From: Chara braunii
Lineage: Eukaryota; Streptophyta; Charophyceae; Charales; Characeae
Reading direction: 5' to 3'
DNA length: 38,660 nucleotides
NCBI GenBank assembly: GCA_003427395.1
Contig: BFEA01000111.1
Coordinates: forward strand, 2,807,530 to 2,846,189
Position 1 is the stretch's first letter; each line of letters starts with the position of its first letter. Below the pieces are notes generated by a model. The model worked only from the letters and a program-made list of their open reading frames with translations. It was not told where the DNA came from and did no database searches. Positions 20,272 through 30,200 of the stretch are shown in pieces. Position numbers and translations under genes: made by a program.

Positions 20272-20486
20272 CCTAAACCACTAGTACCTTTCCCGCGTGG
20301 GAAAATAGGGAAAACTGGCAGTTTTCCCAAGCGCCTGAATTTTCAGAGGTCGGGCCCGACGATGACTGCCATTGATAAATCTGATCGGCGGCCGTCGTTT
20401 AGTTTCGGCCGCTGCAAAGGTCCGATGCCTACCCGAGGCCCGCTATTTTCCAAGCGGCAAAGGTACTGGTGGTCTAAGAAAAGTAG
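20272..20486. repeat. Small fold-back repeat
   Basis: CCTAAACCACTAGTACCTTT at 20273 and AAAGGTACTGGTGGTCTAAG at about 20459 are inverted, with matching flanks (GGGAAAATAG and CTATTTTCC). The loop is about 130 bp and itself contains palindromic pieces such as GGTCGGGCCCGAC. Confidence 0.65.
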
Positions 20487-20531
20487 AAATAAAATTAAAG
20501 TTGCCTGATGTACTTCATCCCCTGTACGGAA

Positions 20532-20930
20532 GAGGCAGAAGGGGGCTGCTTGGGATTATACCCTGTTCATTTGTACTCCTGGGGCCAAGGCCCACCAGCA
20601 GCCTTCAATTTCCTCAACTATTAAATGTGGACATGTTTGTGAAGATGTGTGGTTTGTGGAGAGGCAGAAGGGGGCTGCTTGGGATTATACCCTGTTCATT
20701 TGTACTCCTGGGGCCAAGGCCCACCAGCAGCCTTCAATTTCCTCAACTATCAAATGTGGATGTGTTTGTGGAGATGTGCGGTTTGTGGAGATGTGCGCTT
20801 GCGGTTTGTAGAGATGTGCGGTTTGTGGAGATGTGCGATTGAGTCAACGCAATTTCCATCTCCACAAACGCGTCCAGATTCCGGCGTTGAGGAAATTGAA
20901 CTCTGCTGCTGGTGGAACTTGGGCCCAGGG
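20532..20930. repeat. 129-bp tandem duplication plus an inverted copy
   Basis: The unit starting GAGGCAGAAGGGGGCTGCTT occurs at 20532 and 20661 with very few differences (129-bp period). It is followed by four short GGTTTGTGGAGATGTGC units. At 20885-20930 part of the unit returns inverted (GTTGAGGAAATTGAA and CTGCTGGTGG). The low divergence of the direct copies suggests a recent duplication. Confidence 0.8.
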
Positions 20931-21465
20931 CTGTGAGCATGATGTGTCCTCTGTGAGCATAAGGTGGCATCATTGGTCTGGTTTTCATTGATCATTGTAC
21001 CATTTTGGAATGCTGATATCTTCCCTGAGAGGGATCAAGGGCAGGGTCCCACTCACGGAGGGCAGTGTCCCACTCACCAGTCCTCGGCCTCTACAATACT
21101 CGAGCAAAAAAAAAAAAAGAAAAAAAAAAGGGCAGGGTCCCACTCACTGTTTTTTTTCTTCTGCTCGTGGATTGCAGTTCTGGGTACTAAGTAGGACATC
21201 ACCACCAAGTGCAGGCCCTCTTACCAGGGTGCAGTAGTACGTAGGCATCATTGAGCTGCATATGCACCATAAAATAGCCATGAATGGGTACATCGCATAC
21301 CAGCGGTGCACCAGGCGGTGCGGGGCACTGTGCGCAACCCCCCCCATGCGTGTGCACTGCAGCGCACCTAGTGCGCAGTGCGCAGGGTGCGCTGTACACA
21401 GGTGCGCCAGCAATGTGCAGGTGTAGCACATATGCGCTAGCAGTGCTCCGTATTTTCGTATTTTG

Positions 21466-21466
<1 letters not shown>

Positions 21467-21513
<47 letters not shown>
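21467..21513. repeat. (ATT)n microsatellite
   Basis: About 15 uninterrupted TAT/ATT triplets. Confidence 0.95.
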
Positions 21514-21837
21514 GGGTTGGGGGTGATACTGGAAGATCTGTGAAGTGTCTCGTCAACATTGCCGCATTGTGTTTCCCTGCCATTACGCCCTCCAAGCACA
21601 CAACCCCACAGCGATGGTTGTGTCAGCCCCTTCATCATACACTCTCTCCCCAATCCCCTCAGACCCTCATCTCCCACCTCACCCCACCCCCACCCTCAAC
21701 TCCACAGCAACCTCCTCCCAGCCCCACCCCCAACTAAACAACCCCCCCCCTCCCACCCCCGTAGATCGGAAATTTAAAGCAGGGTAGAAATTCGGAATTA
21801 AAAATAAAATAAAAATAACGTGGTGGAAGAAGATGGC

Positions 21838-22985
21838 TTGCCACGTTCGAGAGGAGGAGGGAGGAGATGGTGGATGGCGGAGGGATGACGGACAATGTCG
21901 AAGATGGTGGAGGGAGGAGGTGGAAGATGGTAGATGGCGGAGGGAGGAGGGAGGAGACGAAAGGTGGCGGTGGAAAATGGAGGAGGGAGGAGGTGGAAGA
22001 TGGTGGATGGCGGAGGGAGGAGGGAGGAGATGAAAGATGGCGGTAGAAAATGGCGGAGGGAGAAGGGAGGAGATGAGAGATGGTGCTGGAAAATGGCGGA
22101 TGGAGGAGGGAGGAGATGGTGGATGGCTGAGGGAGCAGGGAGGATATGGTGGATGACGGAGGGAGGAGGGAGGAGATGAAAGATGACGGTTGAAAATGGC
22201 GGAGGGAGGAGGAGGAAGATGATGGCGGGAGGTGGAGGGAATGGAGGAAGACGGGAGGGAAAGCGGATTCTGTGCCACGTAAGCATGGCGGAGAATGGAG
22301 GGAGAAGGGAGGAGAAAGGAGATGAAAGACGACAGAGGTAGGAGGCAGGAGGAGGAAGATTGGGGCGACGGATGATGGCAAGAGGTGGAAGGGATGGATC
22401 ATGGACGACGATGGGGGAGATAGTGGCACGTGGCGGAGATGTTGGATGAGGAAAAAAACAACGAACTCCAGATGACATCCTGAGTGGCAGAGAGAGGGGA
22501 GGGAGGTGGACAAGATGGAAGATGGCGGAGGGAGGAGGGAGGAGGGAGAAGGGAGAAGGGAGGAGGGAGGAGGTTGTGGAGAAAGATGATGGCGGGAGTG
22601 GAGGGGATGAGGGAAGTTGGGTTGACGTGGAGGGGGGAACGTTAAAAGTAGTGGAACATCGCGGGGATAATGGAGAGGGAAAAAGATAGCGGGAAGTGGA
22701 AGAGGATGGTGGATGGAACATGGCAGAGAGAGGAGGGCGGAGGTGCAAGATGGTGGAGGGAGGAGGGAAGACATGGAAGATGGCGGAGAGAGGAGGGAGG
22801 AGATGGAAGATTGAGAAGCAAGATTGAGAAGGAAGATTGCGAAGGAAGATTGAGAGGGAAGATGATGACGGGAGGTGTAGTGTATGCACTGGATGGTGGA
22901 AATTGGGATGACGGGGAGGGAATCAGGTGATGTCAGGAGGTGGAGGGGATGGACGATGGCGAAGAGGGTGGCGAATGGAGAAAGG
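21838..22985. repeat. Purine-rich GGA/GAA minisatellite tract
   Basis: About 1.15 kb in which the plus strand is overwhelmingly G and A, made of diverged units such as GATGGCGGAGGGAGGAGGGA. The long Pro/Ser/Leu-rich frames on the minus strand (up to 420 codons) follow from the absence of stops in C/T-rich triplets and are not genes. Homopurine tracts of this length can form triplex or G-quadruplex structures and often stall assembly and replication. Confidence 0.9.
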
Positions 22986-23085
22986 AGAGCCGCCATGAAA
23001 TATTGCGAACAAGGACAAAAAAATAAAAAAAGGTGGGATCGTGTGGGAGATGGCTAAGGGAGGACGGAGGATGTGGAATTAGTGT

Positions 23086-23141
<56 letters not shown>

Positions 23142-23142
23142 N

Positions 23143-23188
<46 letters not shown>
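23086..23188. repeat. (AG)n microsatellite
   Basis: An uninterrupted AG run of about 103 bp with one N at 23142. It abuts the SINE-like element on its right. Confidence 0.97.
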
Positions 23189-23189
<1 letters not shown>

Positions 23190-23195
23190 AAGTGG

Positions 23196-23640
23196 CCTGT
23201 GGCCTGTGGCTCAGTGGTCAGGGCACCGGTTGTTATTGGGCATTGTCGTCTGAGGTTGCGGGTTCAAAACTCCGCACCTCTGCGCAGAAGACACCTTGTT
23301 ATTCCTGGTAGTTTGAAAAATCTCTCGGGACTCTGAGGGTTTGCTAGCGGTTTGTACGAATCTACACTGGAGTCAGACTGTTATATTCAGGAGCCGTAGC
23401 TGTTCAACGCCAGAACGACGCTGGCCGGAGCCGGGGTGATGCCCTGTAACTTGCTGAAGGCGAGGGCATGAGGCCTTGTAGAGAGATCTGGGGATGCTAT
23501 GGGGGGGCATCCTAAAGGACAGTTGGGGGTTGCTGACACAGGACGACACTGGCCGGAGCTGGAGTGAGTCGCGTCGCTCTGTAACCTAGCAGAAAGGGGG
23601 CGTGAGGCCTAGTTGAGTTTGTCAGAGAATAAGTCGGTTT
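23196..23640 (+). mobile_element. tRNA-derived SINE, plus orientation, with a duplicated 3' body
   Basis: The A box GTGGCTCAGTGGTCAGGGCA and B-like GGTTCAAAACTCC relate it to family A at 11935 and 18540, but the body differs. Two diverged repeats follow (ACGACGCTGGCCGGAGCCGG at 23414 and ACGACACTGGCCGGAGCTGG at 23543), each ending in a GCATGAGGCC or GCGTGAGGCC block. The 3' boundary is not certain. Confidence 0.6.
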
Positions 23641-23745
23641 TAGTGCGTATTGTTATGATCTGTTGGAAATCCCTTAGATACTCGAGTGTTTGGAAAGGTG
23701 TCCAGAATGGCTGATATAACATAGTTTTCTATATGCTTTCTTACT

Positions 23746-23747
<2 letters not shown>

Positions 23748-23781
<34 letters not shown>

Positions 23782-23782
23782 A
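23748..23782. repeat. (CAT)n microsatellite
   Basis: About 11 ATC/CAT triplets, followed by GGAGGGACGCTGAGCCCGG, which resembles the ends of the inverted-repeat family at 19121-19909. Confidence 0.95.
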
Positions 23783-23896
23783 GGAGGGACGCTGAGCCCG
23801 GTTCTCAGCATGATCGGTTCGATCACTCCGGGTAGACTGTGAAGACCCCGGCCTCAAGCTTCTTGTTGATAATATCACCCTTGGGCACTGGGCCCT

Positions 23897-24152
23897 TTAA
23901 AACAAAACAAAACAAAAAAAAACAAAAAAAAAACAAAAAAAAAACAAAAAAAAAAAACGTTCGGGACCCCCAGAGGAACACGGCAAGCACAACAAAAGAA
24001 AGACCACCCAATGGGATGCTCCAAAAAAACATATATTTTCGAGGGCTAAAATACAGGAAAAACAAAACCACCGATCCCCATTCCCATCGACGGCGGACGC
24101 GGGTCACACGCCCTCTACACTACTCCACATACAATGCTGTGGGATCTCCCTC
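23897..24152. other. A-rich tract and unassigned spacer
   Basis: A CAAAA-type A-rich tract (23897-23957) is preceded by CCCTTGGGCACTGGGCCCTT, whose reverse complement occurs at 20150-20169. From 23958 to 24152 I see no gene or clear repeat. Confidence 0.6.
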
Positions 24153-24645
24153 CAGGGGTCTGGTCCCACCTACCGTTGTTGAGTTTATAAAACTAAACGG
24201 TGTGACTCCATTTCGACATTAATAAATTCCTAACAAGAAATTAAAAAACTGAAAAAAAATGCTAGAAACAACTTTTCTCCTTTTTTTTGATAACGTAACT
24301 CGGAGAAATGAAACATGTCTGGAACAGTCGGAGTGAATGTTTCTGTGAAAAAGGGATACTCCCCGTGGTGAGGGGACAGGAGGTCACCATTTGTAAAACG
24401 GACAGGGACAACGTGGATGGCCAAATGCATTCATTGCCTAAAGAAGGAAACGAGTTTGATGCCAGACAGCCAAACGCAGCTGTCAGAGTTCCTCCGTTTC
24501 AGGATGTAACGATGTCTAAAAAACCAAAAAAAAGGAAAGGCACTGCAATTGAGAAATGTACCCTTACCTCGGTAGGGTAGTTTTCTCAATGGAAAATGGT
24601 TTCCTGCCCAAATCAAAAGGGCCAAAGCATACTACAAAACGGATT

Positions 24646-25075
24646 GGGAAAATTTTCGAAATGCCCCTGAAGTTCGCGTTTATTTGCGATTTGCCCCTCC
24701 GACGGCCGACTTACCGTGATTTGCCCCTGGGGCCTCCGAACTTTCGAAGAGGCCCCTGTCAGTGAGGGGCACAACTTTTCGGAATGCCCCTACCGGTAGG
24801 CCGGTCCCATTCCCGTGGTGGCTGTCCATTTTGCCCTTCTGCATTGGATGCATCTTCCTGGGATGCCCATTGCCCTCCAGCGGGGAGGCCCTCAGAATTC
24901 GAATTCAAACTCCTTGATTTTCTGGGCCTCCGCGCAAAAAAACAGGGCTCCACTCCACGTTGTGCTCACTGCTTCAATTCACCACGGAGCTCATTCTTCT
25001 GGTACTGCGACCTGCTGCCGCCTTCGACGTACTCGGAGAACGTTGCCGAAGGTGAGTGTTCCTCCCCTTCTTCCA

Positions 25076-25127
<52 letters not shown>

Positions 25128-25628
25128 NNNNNNNNNNNNNNNNNNNNNNNNNNNNNNNNNNNNNNNNNNNNNNNNNNNNNNNNNNNNNNNNNNNNNNNNN
25201 NNNNNNNNNNNNNNNNNNNNNNNNNNNNNNNNNNNNNNNNNNNNNNNNNNNNNNNNNNNNNNNNNNNNNNNNNNNNNNNNNNNNNNNNNNNNNNNNNNNN
25301 NNNNNNNNNNNNNNNNNNNNNNNNNNNNNNNNNNNNNNNNNNNNNNNNNNNNNNNNNNNNNNNNNNNNNNNNNNNNNNNNNNNNNNNNNNNNNNNNNNNN
25401 NNNNNNNNNNNNNNNNNNNNNNNNNNNNNNNNNTCTCCGGTAGGGGCATACTGGAAAATTGGCACTGGTACCGGTAGGGGCATATTGAACATATTTCAGG
25501 CCCAATTGATGCCAGGGTTTTTTTGGAAACTCGAATCGTTGTCGGAGGGGCAAATCAGGGTAAGTCGGTCGTTGGAGGGGCAAATCGCAAATAAACGCAA
25601 ACTTCAGGGGCATTTCAAAAATTTTCCC
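24646..25628. mobile_element. Nested Mutator-like (MULE-type) element with 9-bp target duplication
   Basis: The left end GGGAAAATTTTCGAAATGCC and right end GGCATTTCAAAAATTTTCCC are inverted, and the match extends for about 90 bp with subterminal GATTTGCCCCTCC units. It is flanked by AAACGGATT at 24637-24645 and 25629-25637, a perfect 9-bp direct repeat. Long inverted termini with a 9-bp duplication are typical of Mutator-like elements. The interior has a 306-bp gap and no visible transposase, so it is probably non-autonomous. Confidence 0.88.
25128..25433. other. Assembly gap (306 N) inside the nested element
   Basis: The gap follows a (CT)n run at about 25080-25127. The repeat probably caused the assembly break. 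Sequence on both sides belongs to the nested element. Confidence 0.99.
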
Positions 25629-25808
25629 AAACGGATTTCACGTCAAAGGAAAATTCTACAAAATGACAAAATCTAATAGTTTATTCTCCTGTATTTCGGT
25701 ACCATTAGATCGCAATACACCAACGGCAGAGCTCCATCCCACCATGCCACACGTGATAGAAAGCTCAGCGCTGAGAAAACTCAACGCTGTAGGTGGGACC
25801 AGACCCCA

Positions 25809-26470
25809 GGGGTGAAGTCCCACCGCCGAAGTTGAGTTTTCTCAATGCTGACCTTCCTATCACGTGCAGCATGTTGAGACGGAGCTCTGCCGTTGATGTA
25901 TTGAGAATCTAAGGGTACCAAAATACAGGAGAATAACCTATTAGATTTGGTCGTTTTGTACATTTTTTCTTTGACGTGAAATCCGTTTTGTCGTATGCTT
26001 TGGCCCTTTCCGTTTGGGCGGGAAACCATTTTCCATTGAGAAAACTACCCTACCGAGGGTAGGGTACATTTCTCAACTTATGTGCCTTTCGTTTTTTTGT
26101 TTTTTTAGACATCATTACACCCTGAAACGGAGGAACTCTGACAGCTGTGTTTGGCTCTCTGGCATCAGACTCTCTTCCTTCTTTGGGCAATGAACGCATC
26201 TGGCCATCCATATTGTCCCTGTCCATTTTACGAATGGTGACCTCCTGTCCCCTCACCACTGGAGGTATCCTTTTTCCACGGAGACATTCACTCCGACTGT
26301 GCCAGACGTGTTTCATTTCTCCGAGTTACTTAATCAAAAATAAGGAGAAAAGCTGTTTCTAGCGTTTTTTTTCAGTTTGATAATTTCCTGTTTCGAATTT
26401 ATTAATGTCAAAATGGTGTCACATGGTTGCGTTTTCTAAACTTAAACTTGGGCGGTGGGACTTCACCCCA
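25809..26470 (-). mobile_element. Inverted-repeat DNA element, copy 2 (662 bp), head-to-head with copy 1
   Basis: Its two ends are GGGGTGAAGTCCCACC and GGTGGGACTTCACCCC, differing from copy 1 at three central bases but matching each other. The interior is the reverse complement of copy 1 throughout. For example, 26215-26330 mirrors 24300-24420. The two copies meet at CCCCAGGGG (25804-25812) and form a palindrome whose central arms of about 120 bp are uninterrupted. Confidence 0.85.
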
Positions 26471-26540
26471 GAGGGTTCAACTATATAGCCTGAATTATGC
26501 TTGGAAACCTTATTGACAATTCCTCTAGACTAAGGGCTGG

Positions 26541-26629
26541 CCACACCACTGTCGAAATGTGCAAAATGAGAACGTGGCCAGATGCACCCGCCACATTCTT
26601 GTCTTTTTCACATTTCGAGAGTGGTGTGG
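26541..26629. mobile_element. Short MITE, copy 2 (89 bp)
   Basis: Arms CCACACCACTGTCGAAATGT and ACATTTCGAGAGTGGTGTGG are inverted around about 45 bp. It is the reverse-oriented relative of 18785-18868. The left flank ACTAAGGGCTGG is also like the end of the element at 27300-27740, which suggests a shared hAT-like terminal sequence. Confidence 0.85.
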
Positions 26630-27135
26630 AGATGCCGGAAGTGTGAAACATGAGCAGACTGTGTCTCCCTCACTCCAAGGATTCACCAGAGTGTGGGTCA
26701 CCCTTTCAGTTCACAATAAGCAAGAAAAACACGTCGCCAAAAAAAAAAAAAAACACGCGTCGTGAAATTGACGCTGCAGTTGAAAAAGGCAAACAACTTG
26801 AAAAAAGCACATTACCTGGCAGGCGTATGCCGCAGTTCGTATTCAGCAGTTTGTATTCTGCAAATTTGTCTTTTGACTCTTTTCTTTTTCTTTCTTAAAT
26901 TTTCCACCCCTAGTGTGAGCACCCCTCCAAGTTTGCCCGTAGCAAATGCAACAGGCCCCAGTAAGACATGGTAGGGCCATACCCTACTCAGTTGCAGTCA
27001 CTAGATGAATCTTCTCCTTGAACATGGCCAGAGAGAGCACCACGAAGGAGAAAAAAAAAAAAAACAAGAAGAATTTATCTTGCAGTTACAGGAGGCATGG
27101 AGAAACAGGCACCTGTCACCAAAACTCTGGGAGCG

Positions 27136-27169
<34 letters not shown>

Positions 27170-27299
27170 GGGAGCTGCAGCTCCCAGCTTCTATGCTCCA
27201 CCTGCCGCCTTAACTTTTACACTCCCTTTTCTATTATTGTCCTTTTCCCTGTCCGTTGACTCTGTTGGTTTCTTACCGACGGTGGTTTCTCACTTCTCG
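26630..27299. other. Spacer with several poly(A) tracts, no gene
   Basis: Poly(A) runs occur near 26741, 27051 and 27136-27166. The last is bracketed by the 14-bp direct repeat AAAACTCTGGGAGC (27121-27134 and 27163-27176) and followed by the palindrome CTGGGAGCTGCAGCTCCCAG. No coding frame is convincing. Confidence 0.6.
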
Positions 27300-27740
27300 T
27301 GCCTTAGTGCCTCGCCACACCAGTGTGGAGAACCTTTCTTTTTCACCAACTGTAAGACATTTTTCGCCAAACGATTTTTCGCCAAACGATTTTTTGCCAA
27401 ACCCCCCCCTTCGCCACACAGCACTGTAGAATGGACACACTTGTGAATGTAAGATGGGAAAAGACAAACGCCCCTGAGGGTATGACAAGCACTAGTCCAT
27501 CCCAACCTCACGCCCACACACCAAATTTCGAAGAGAAGTCAATGGAGCAGCCGAGGACCGTCGACAGCTTCGGAGTAGCAGGCCGGGGATTCAACAACTT
27601 TCGACAACAGGTGTAGAGAAGCATTCTCTGACAACTTGCGAATTTTCTTCCCGTCTCCAATTTCGACAGCCTGTGTGGCGAAGACAAATTATCGAAAATC
27701 ATAGTTTCGACACTGGTGTGGCAAGGCCCTTAGTGGGCAC
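27300..27740. mobile_element. Inverted-repeat element with hAT-like ends
   Basis: CTTAGTGCCTCGCCACACCA near 27303 is matched inverted by TGGTGTGGCAAGGCCCTTAG near 27713-27732. An inner pair is CGCCACACAGC (27411) and CTGTGTGGCGAAG (27671). A 15-16-bp unit TTTTTCGCCAAACGA is repeated three times at about 27359-27403. The ends resemble the short MITEs. No transposase is present. Confidence 0.65.
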
Positions 27741-27821
27741 TCTGTTAAGACATTGGGCAGGGTTCGATTCCAAGTGGAATCGAAGGGAAAAGAACAGAAA
27801 AAGTTCGGACCCTTTCTCCAT

Positions 27822-27862
27822 TTGTGCCTGTGCTCCTTGCGCAGGGGCCATGCTGATTTCGG
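27822..27862 (-). pseudogene. U6 snRNA fragment, minus strand
   Basis: The reverse complement reads AGCATGGCCCCTGCGCAAGG followed by AGCACAGGCACAAAT, against U6 AGCATGGCCCCTGCGCAAGG ATGACACGCAAAT. This is the U6 AGC triad and internal stem-loop, the part missing from the copy at 13512. Similarity fades to the right, where the tandem array begins. Confidence 0.7.
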
Positions 27863-28378
27863 CACGCCCATTTTCGGCCGCACAATCTGACGATCTTGCG
27901 GTCCTAGCCTCATCTGCGATTTCCAGGCCACAGCCGGGCTGGTCCATGGCCAGGATGTCTAGCCTACGGCCGTGCTGGGCCACACCCGAGATTTCTAGGC
28001 TACAGCCAGGCTGGGTCACGTCCGAGATGTGTAGGCCATGCTGATTTCGGTGTGGCCATTTTCGGCCACACAATCTGAAGATCTTGCGGTTGTAGCCTCA
28101 TCCGAGATTTCTAGGCCACAGCCGGGCTGGGCCATGGCCAGGCAGCCCAGAATATCAAGGCCACGGCCAAGATGTCTAGGCTACGGCCATGCTGGGCCAC
28201 GCCCGAGATGTCTAGGCTACGGCCGGGCTGGGCCACTGCCGAGATGTGTAGGCCATGCTGATGTCGGCGCGGCCACTTTCGGCCGCACAATCTAACAATC
28301 TTGCGGTCGTAGCCTCATCCGAGATTTCTAGGCCACAGACGGGCTGGGCCATGGCCAGGAGGCCCAGGATGTCTAGGC
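27846..28378. repeat. Tandem array starting with a U6-like block
   Basis: Three units start with GGCCATGCTGAT at about 27846, 28034 and 28251 (periods about 188 and 217). Each contains CGGCCGCACAATCTGACGAT-like sequence and a variable number of a sub-repeat of about 34 bp (GAGATGTCTAGGCTACGGCC). The array is cut at 28378, where the proposed LTR begins. Confidence 0.85.
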
Positions 28379-29285
28379 TGTGACGAACCGCTTCCCGACC
28401 CCGTGTCTTCTTCCGTACCCTTTCTTTTGCTTGTATCATACCTACCCCAGGAAAACCCCGTTTTGAGTTCTTGCTTTCGGGTGGCGCATTTTCCTTTTTG
28501 AAGAGCTTTTTTTTTACTACTGAGCTCTGTTTTTCTTTTTGCAAAGTCGAGAAATACATGGGAATTTACGTGCGCCCTAGCGAGCGCATTGGGAATTGGG
28601 CTCCGTAGTTGGGAATTCCGGGATAAGCGGAACTTCGACGTGTCCTTTTTGGGTGAGTGGATGTTCTTGGGCGCGTCGGGGAAAACTATCGGAATTTTGC
28701 GTGAATACGAATAGGCGTAGGATTTTCTTTTCCCACGTCGCTTTTTCGCGCGCGGATATGGTGATTTCAATTTTGAATTAGGATAGAAGCAAATTGTAAC
28801 TGTTTCGGTGCCTTTTTCTTTTTTTTGTTGACGGCGCCGTGCATGCAAAAGCTTCCTTCTCTCTGTCCCTCGCATCGCTCCCTCCCGCGTCTCCCTTCCC
28901 TTCTCCCTCCTTTTTCTCTTTTCCCGTAACTGTTTTTCCTTCTCCCTCTCTCTCTCTCCCGCCTTGCTTTCGCGCGCCCATTTCCCCTTCTTGATCGTCT
29001 GAATCTTGGACCCGTCTTGCGCCACCTCTCGCGCCTTTTCTCTTCTCACCCTCTACGCCAGGCATACGACGCTCGGTCGATCCCCGGATAACTCCCGCTT
29101 GCCAATCAGGTACGTGGATCGATAGGACCCACCTATCGCGCGACGAATCTGATTGGTTGAACCTTGAGTTCCGAGGGATCAACATGGCGTTCATACAGCA
29201 CTCGTCTCAAAGTCTTCTCCTCCTTCTCCTCTTACACCTCAGCTTTCCTGTCGCCTTCTCCCCCTTCTACCTCCCCTGTCGCAAC

Positions 29286-29292
29286 TATAAAA
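29286..29292 (+). promoter_or_regulatory. TATA box, probable LTR promoter
   Basis: TATAAAA in a GC-balanced context. A start site would be expected about 30 bp downstream, near 29320. Confidence 0.5.
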
Positions 29293-29703
29293 CCCGCAAG
29301 CGCGTCCGCAAACCTCTCTTACGTTCTCGACTCTCGAGTCAGCTTCCGGGAAGTAGTGGCTAGGCAGAGTGTTTGAAGGGAGTCGGAAAGTCCTGTCGGG
29401 CTGACGATAGACTGGCCGGTTGCGCGCTGGATCGCCACAATGGACGGTGGGATCTGTGTGAACCATGTCGAGTTTACGACAGCGGGGTGACGATCGCAGT
29501 GGTGGGAGTTAGCATGCGACGGTCGGGATCGTCGGTGTGGATACGCGGATCGATGTTGAGTTGATTGGCCCGGGGCCATATTGGAATTAATGGCGAATGC
29601 GCCTTTGTTGCGGATTGTGATCTTTGGCGTGAGGGTACGGCGGTGACGCCGAACTTTTCTCTTCCTGGATCTTGTCATCTTCTATTTTGGACTTTCTTTC
29701 CCT

Positions 29704-29706
<3 letters not shown>

Positions 29707-29757
<51 letters not shown>
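29707..29757. repeat. (CT)n(CA)n compound microsatellite
   Basis: CT dinucleotides (29707-29738) followed directly by CA dinucleotides (29740-29757). Confidence 0.95.
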
Positions 29758-30200
29758 TCTTTCTCTCTCTTTTTGAGTGATGATGCGTCTGAATGTTTGT
29801 CCCTCTCTTGAGTAGGAATGAGTTGTCATCCTGCTTCTGTGTAAAATAACTTCTTCCGGAACTCTTCCATTAGTTTCCTGGGTAATCCTCCTACACAAGG
29901 ACCCCGTCTACTTGTCTTGTGAATGGTGCATGCGTGTGTATTGTGCAATACGATCCATCTTTTCCTGTGCATGTCTCATTTTCTCACCTTCCAAAGTGAA
30001 TGCATGAATAAAAATGCGTGGCTTTTTCAATTTGATTAGGCGAATGTCATCGGGATTTTGTTCGAGAATGCAAGAGTGTTTAGATTTGTAGCTCCGTTTG
30101 CAATGCGCGTGCCCTCTGCCTTACTTATGTCAAGAAAAAGATTGATTGGGGGACGCGCAAGTCGCTTCTGTTCTTAATGACGTCTCCGGATATTTTGTGA

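Larger units (their letters stand above)
24153..25808 (+). mobile_element. Inverted-repeat DNA element, copy 1 (664 bp without its insertion)
   Basis: The left end AGGGGTCTGGTCCCACCTA is matched inverted by TAGGTGGGACCAGACCCCA at the right end. The element is split by the insertion at 24646-25628. Removing that and one copy of the 9-bp duplication leaves 664 bp. It is collinear, in reverse orientation, with copy 2 over its whole length. It contains an internal inverted segment near 24570 (GGTAGGGTAGTTTTCTCAAT) but no coding region. Confidence 0.85.

Noticed and set aside
21290-21440. GTGCGC-rich stretch as a regulatory or recombination site.
   Set aside because: Irregular spacing and no symmetry; looks like a diverged GC-rich repeat.
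21679-22996. Long Pro/Ser/Leu-rich frames on the minus strand (up to 420 codons).
   Set aside because: They are the pyrimidine complement of a purine minisatellite. Several frames are open at once and no domain composition is visible.
28315-29194. Lys/Arg/Glu-rich minus-strand frames over TC-rich DNA.
   Set aside because: Low-complexity translation of a pyrimidine-rich LTR region, with more than one overlapping open frame.
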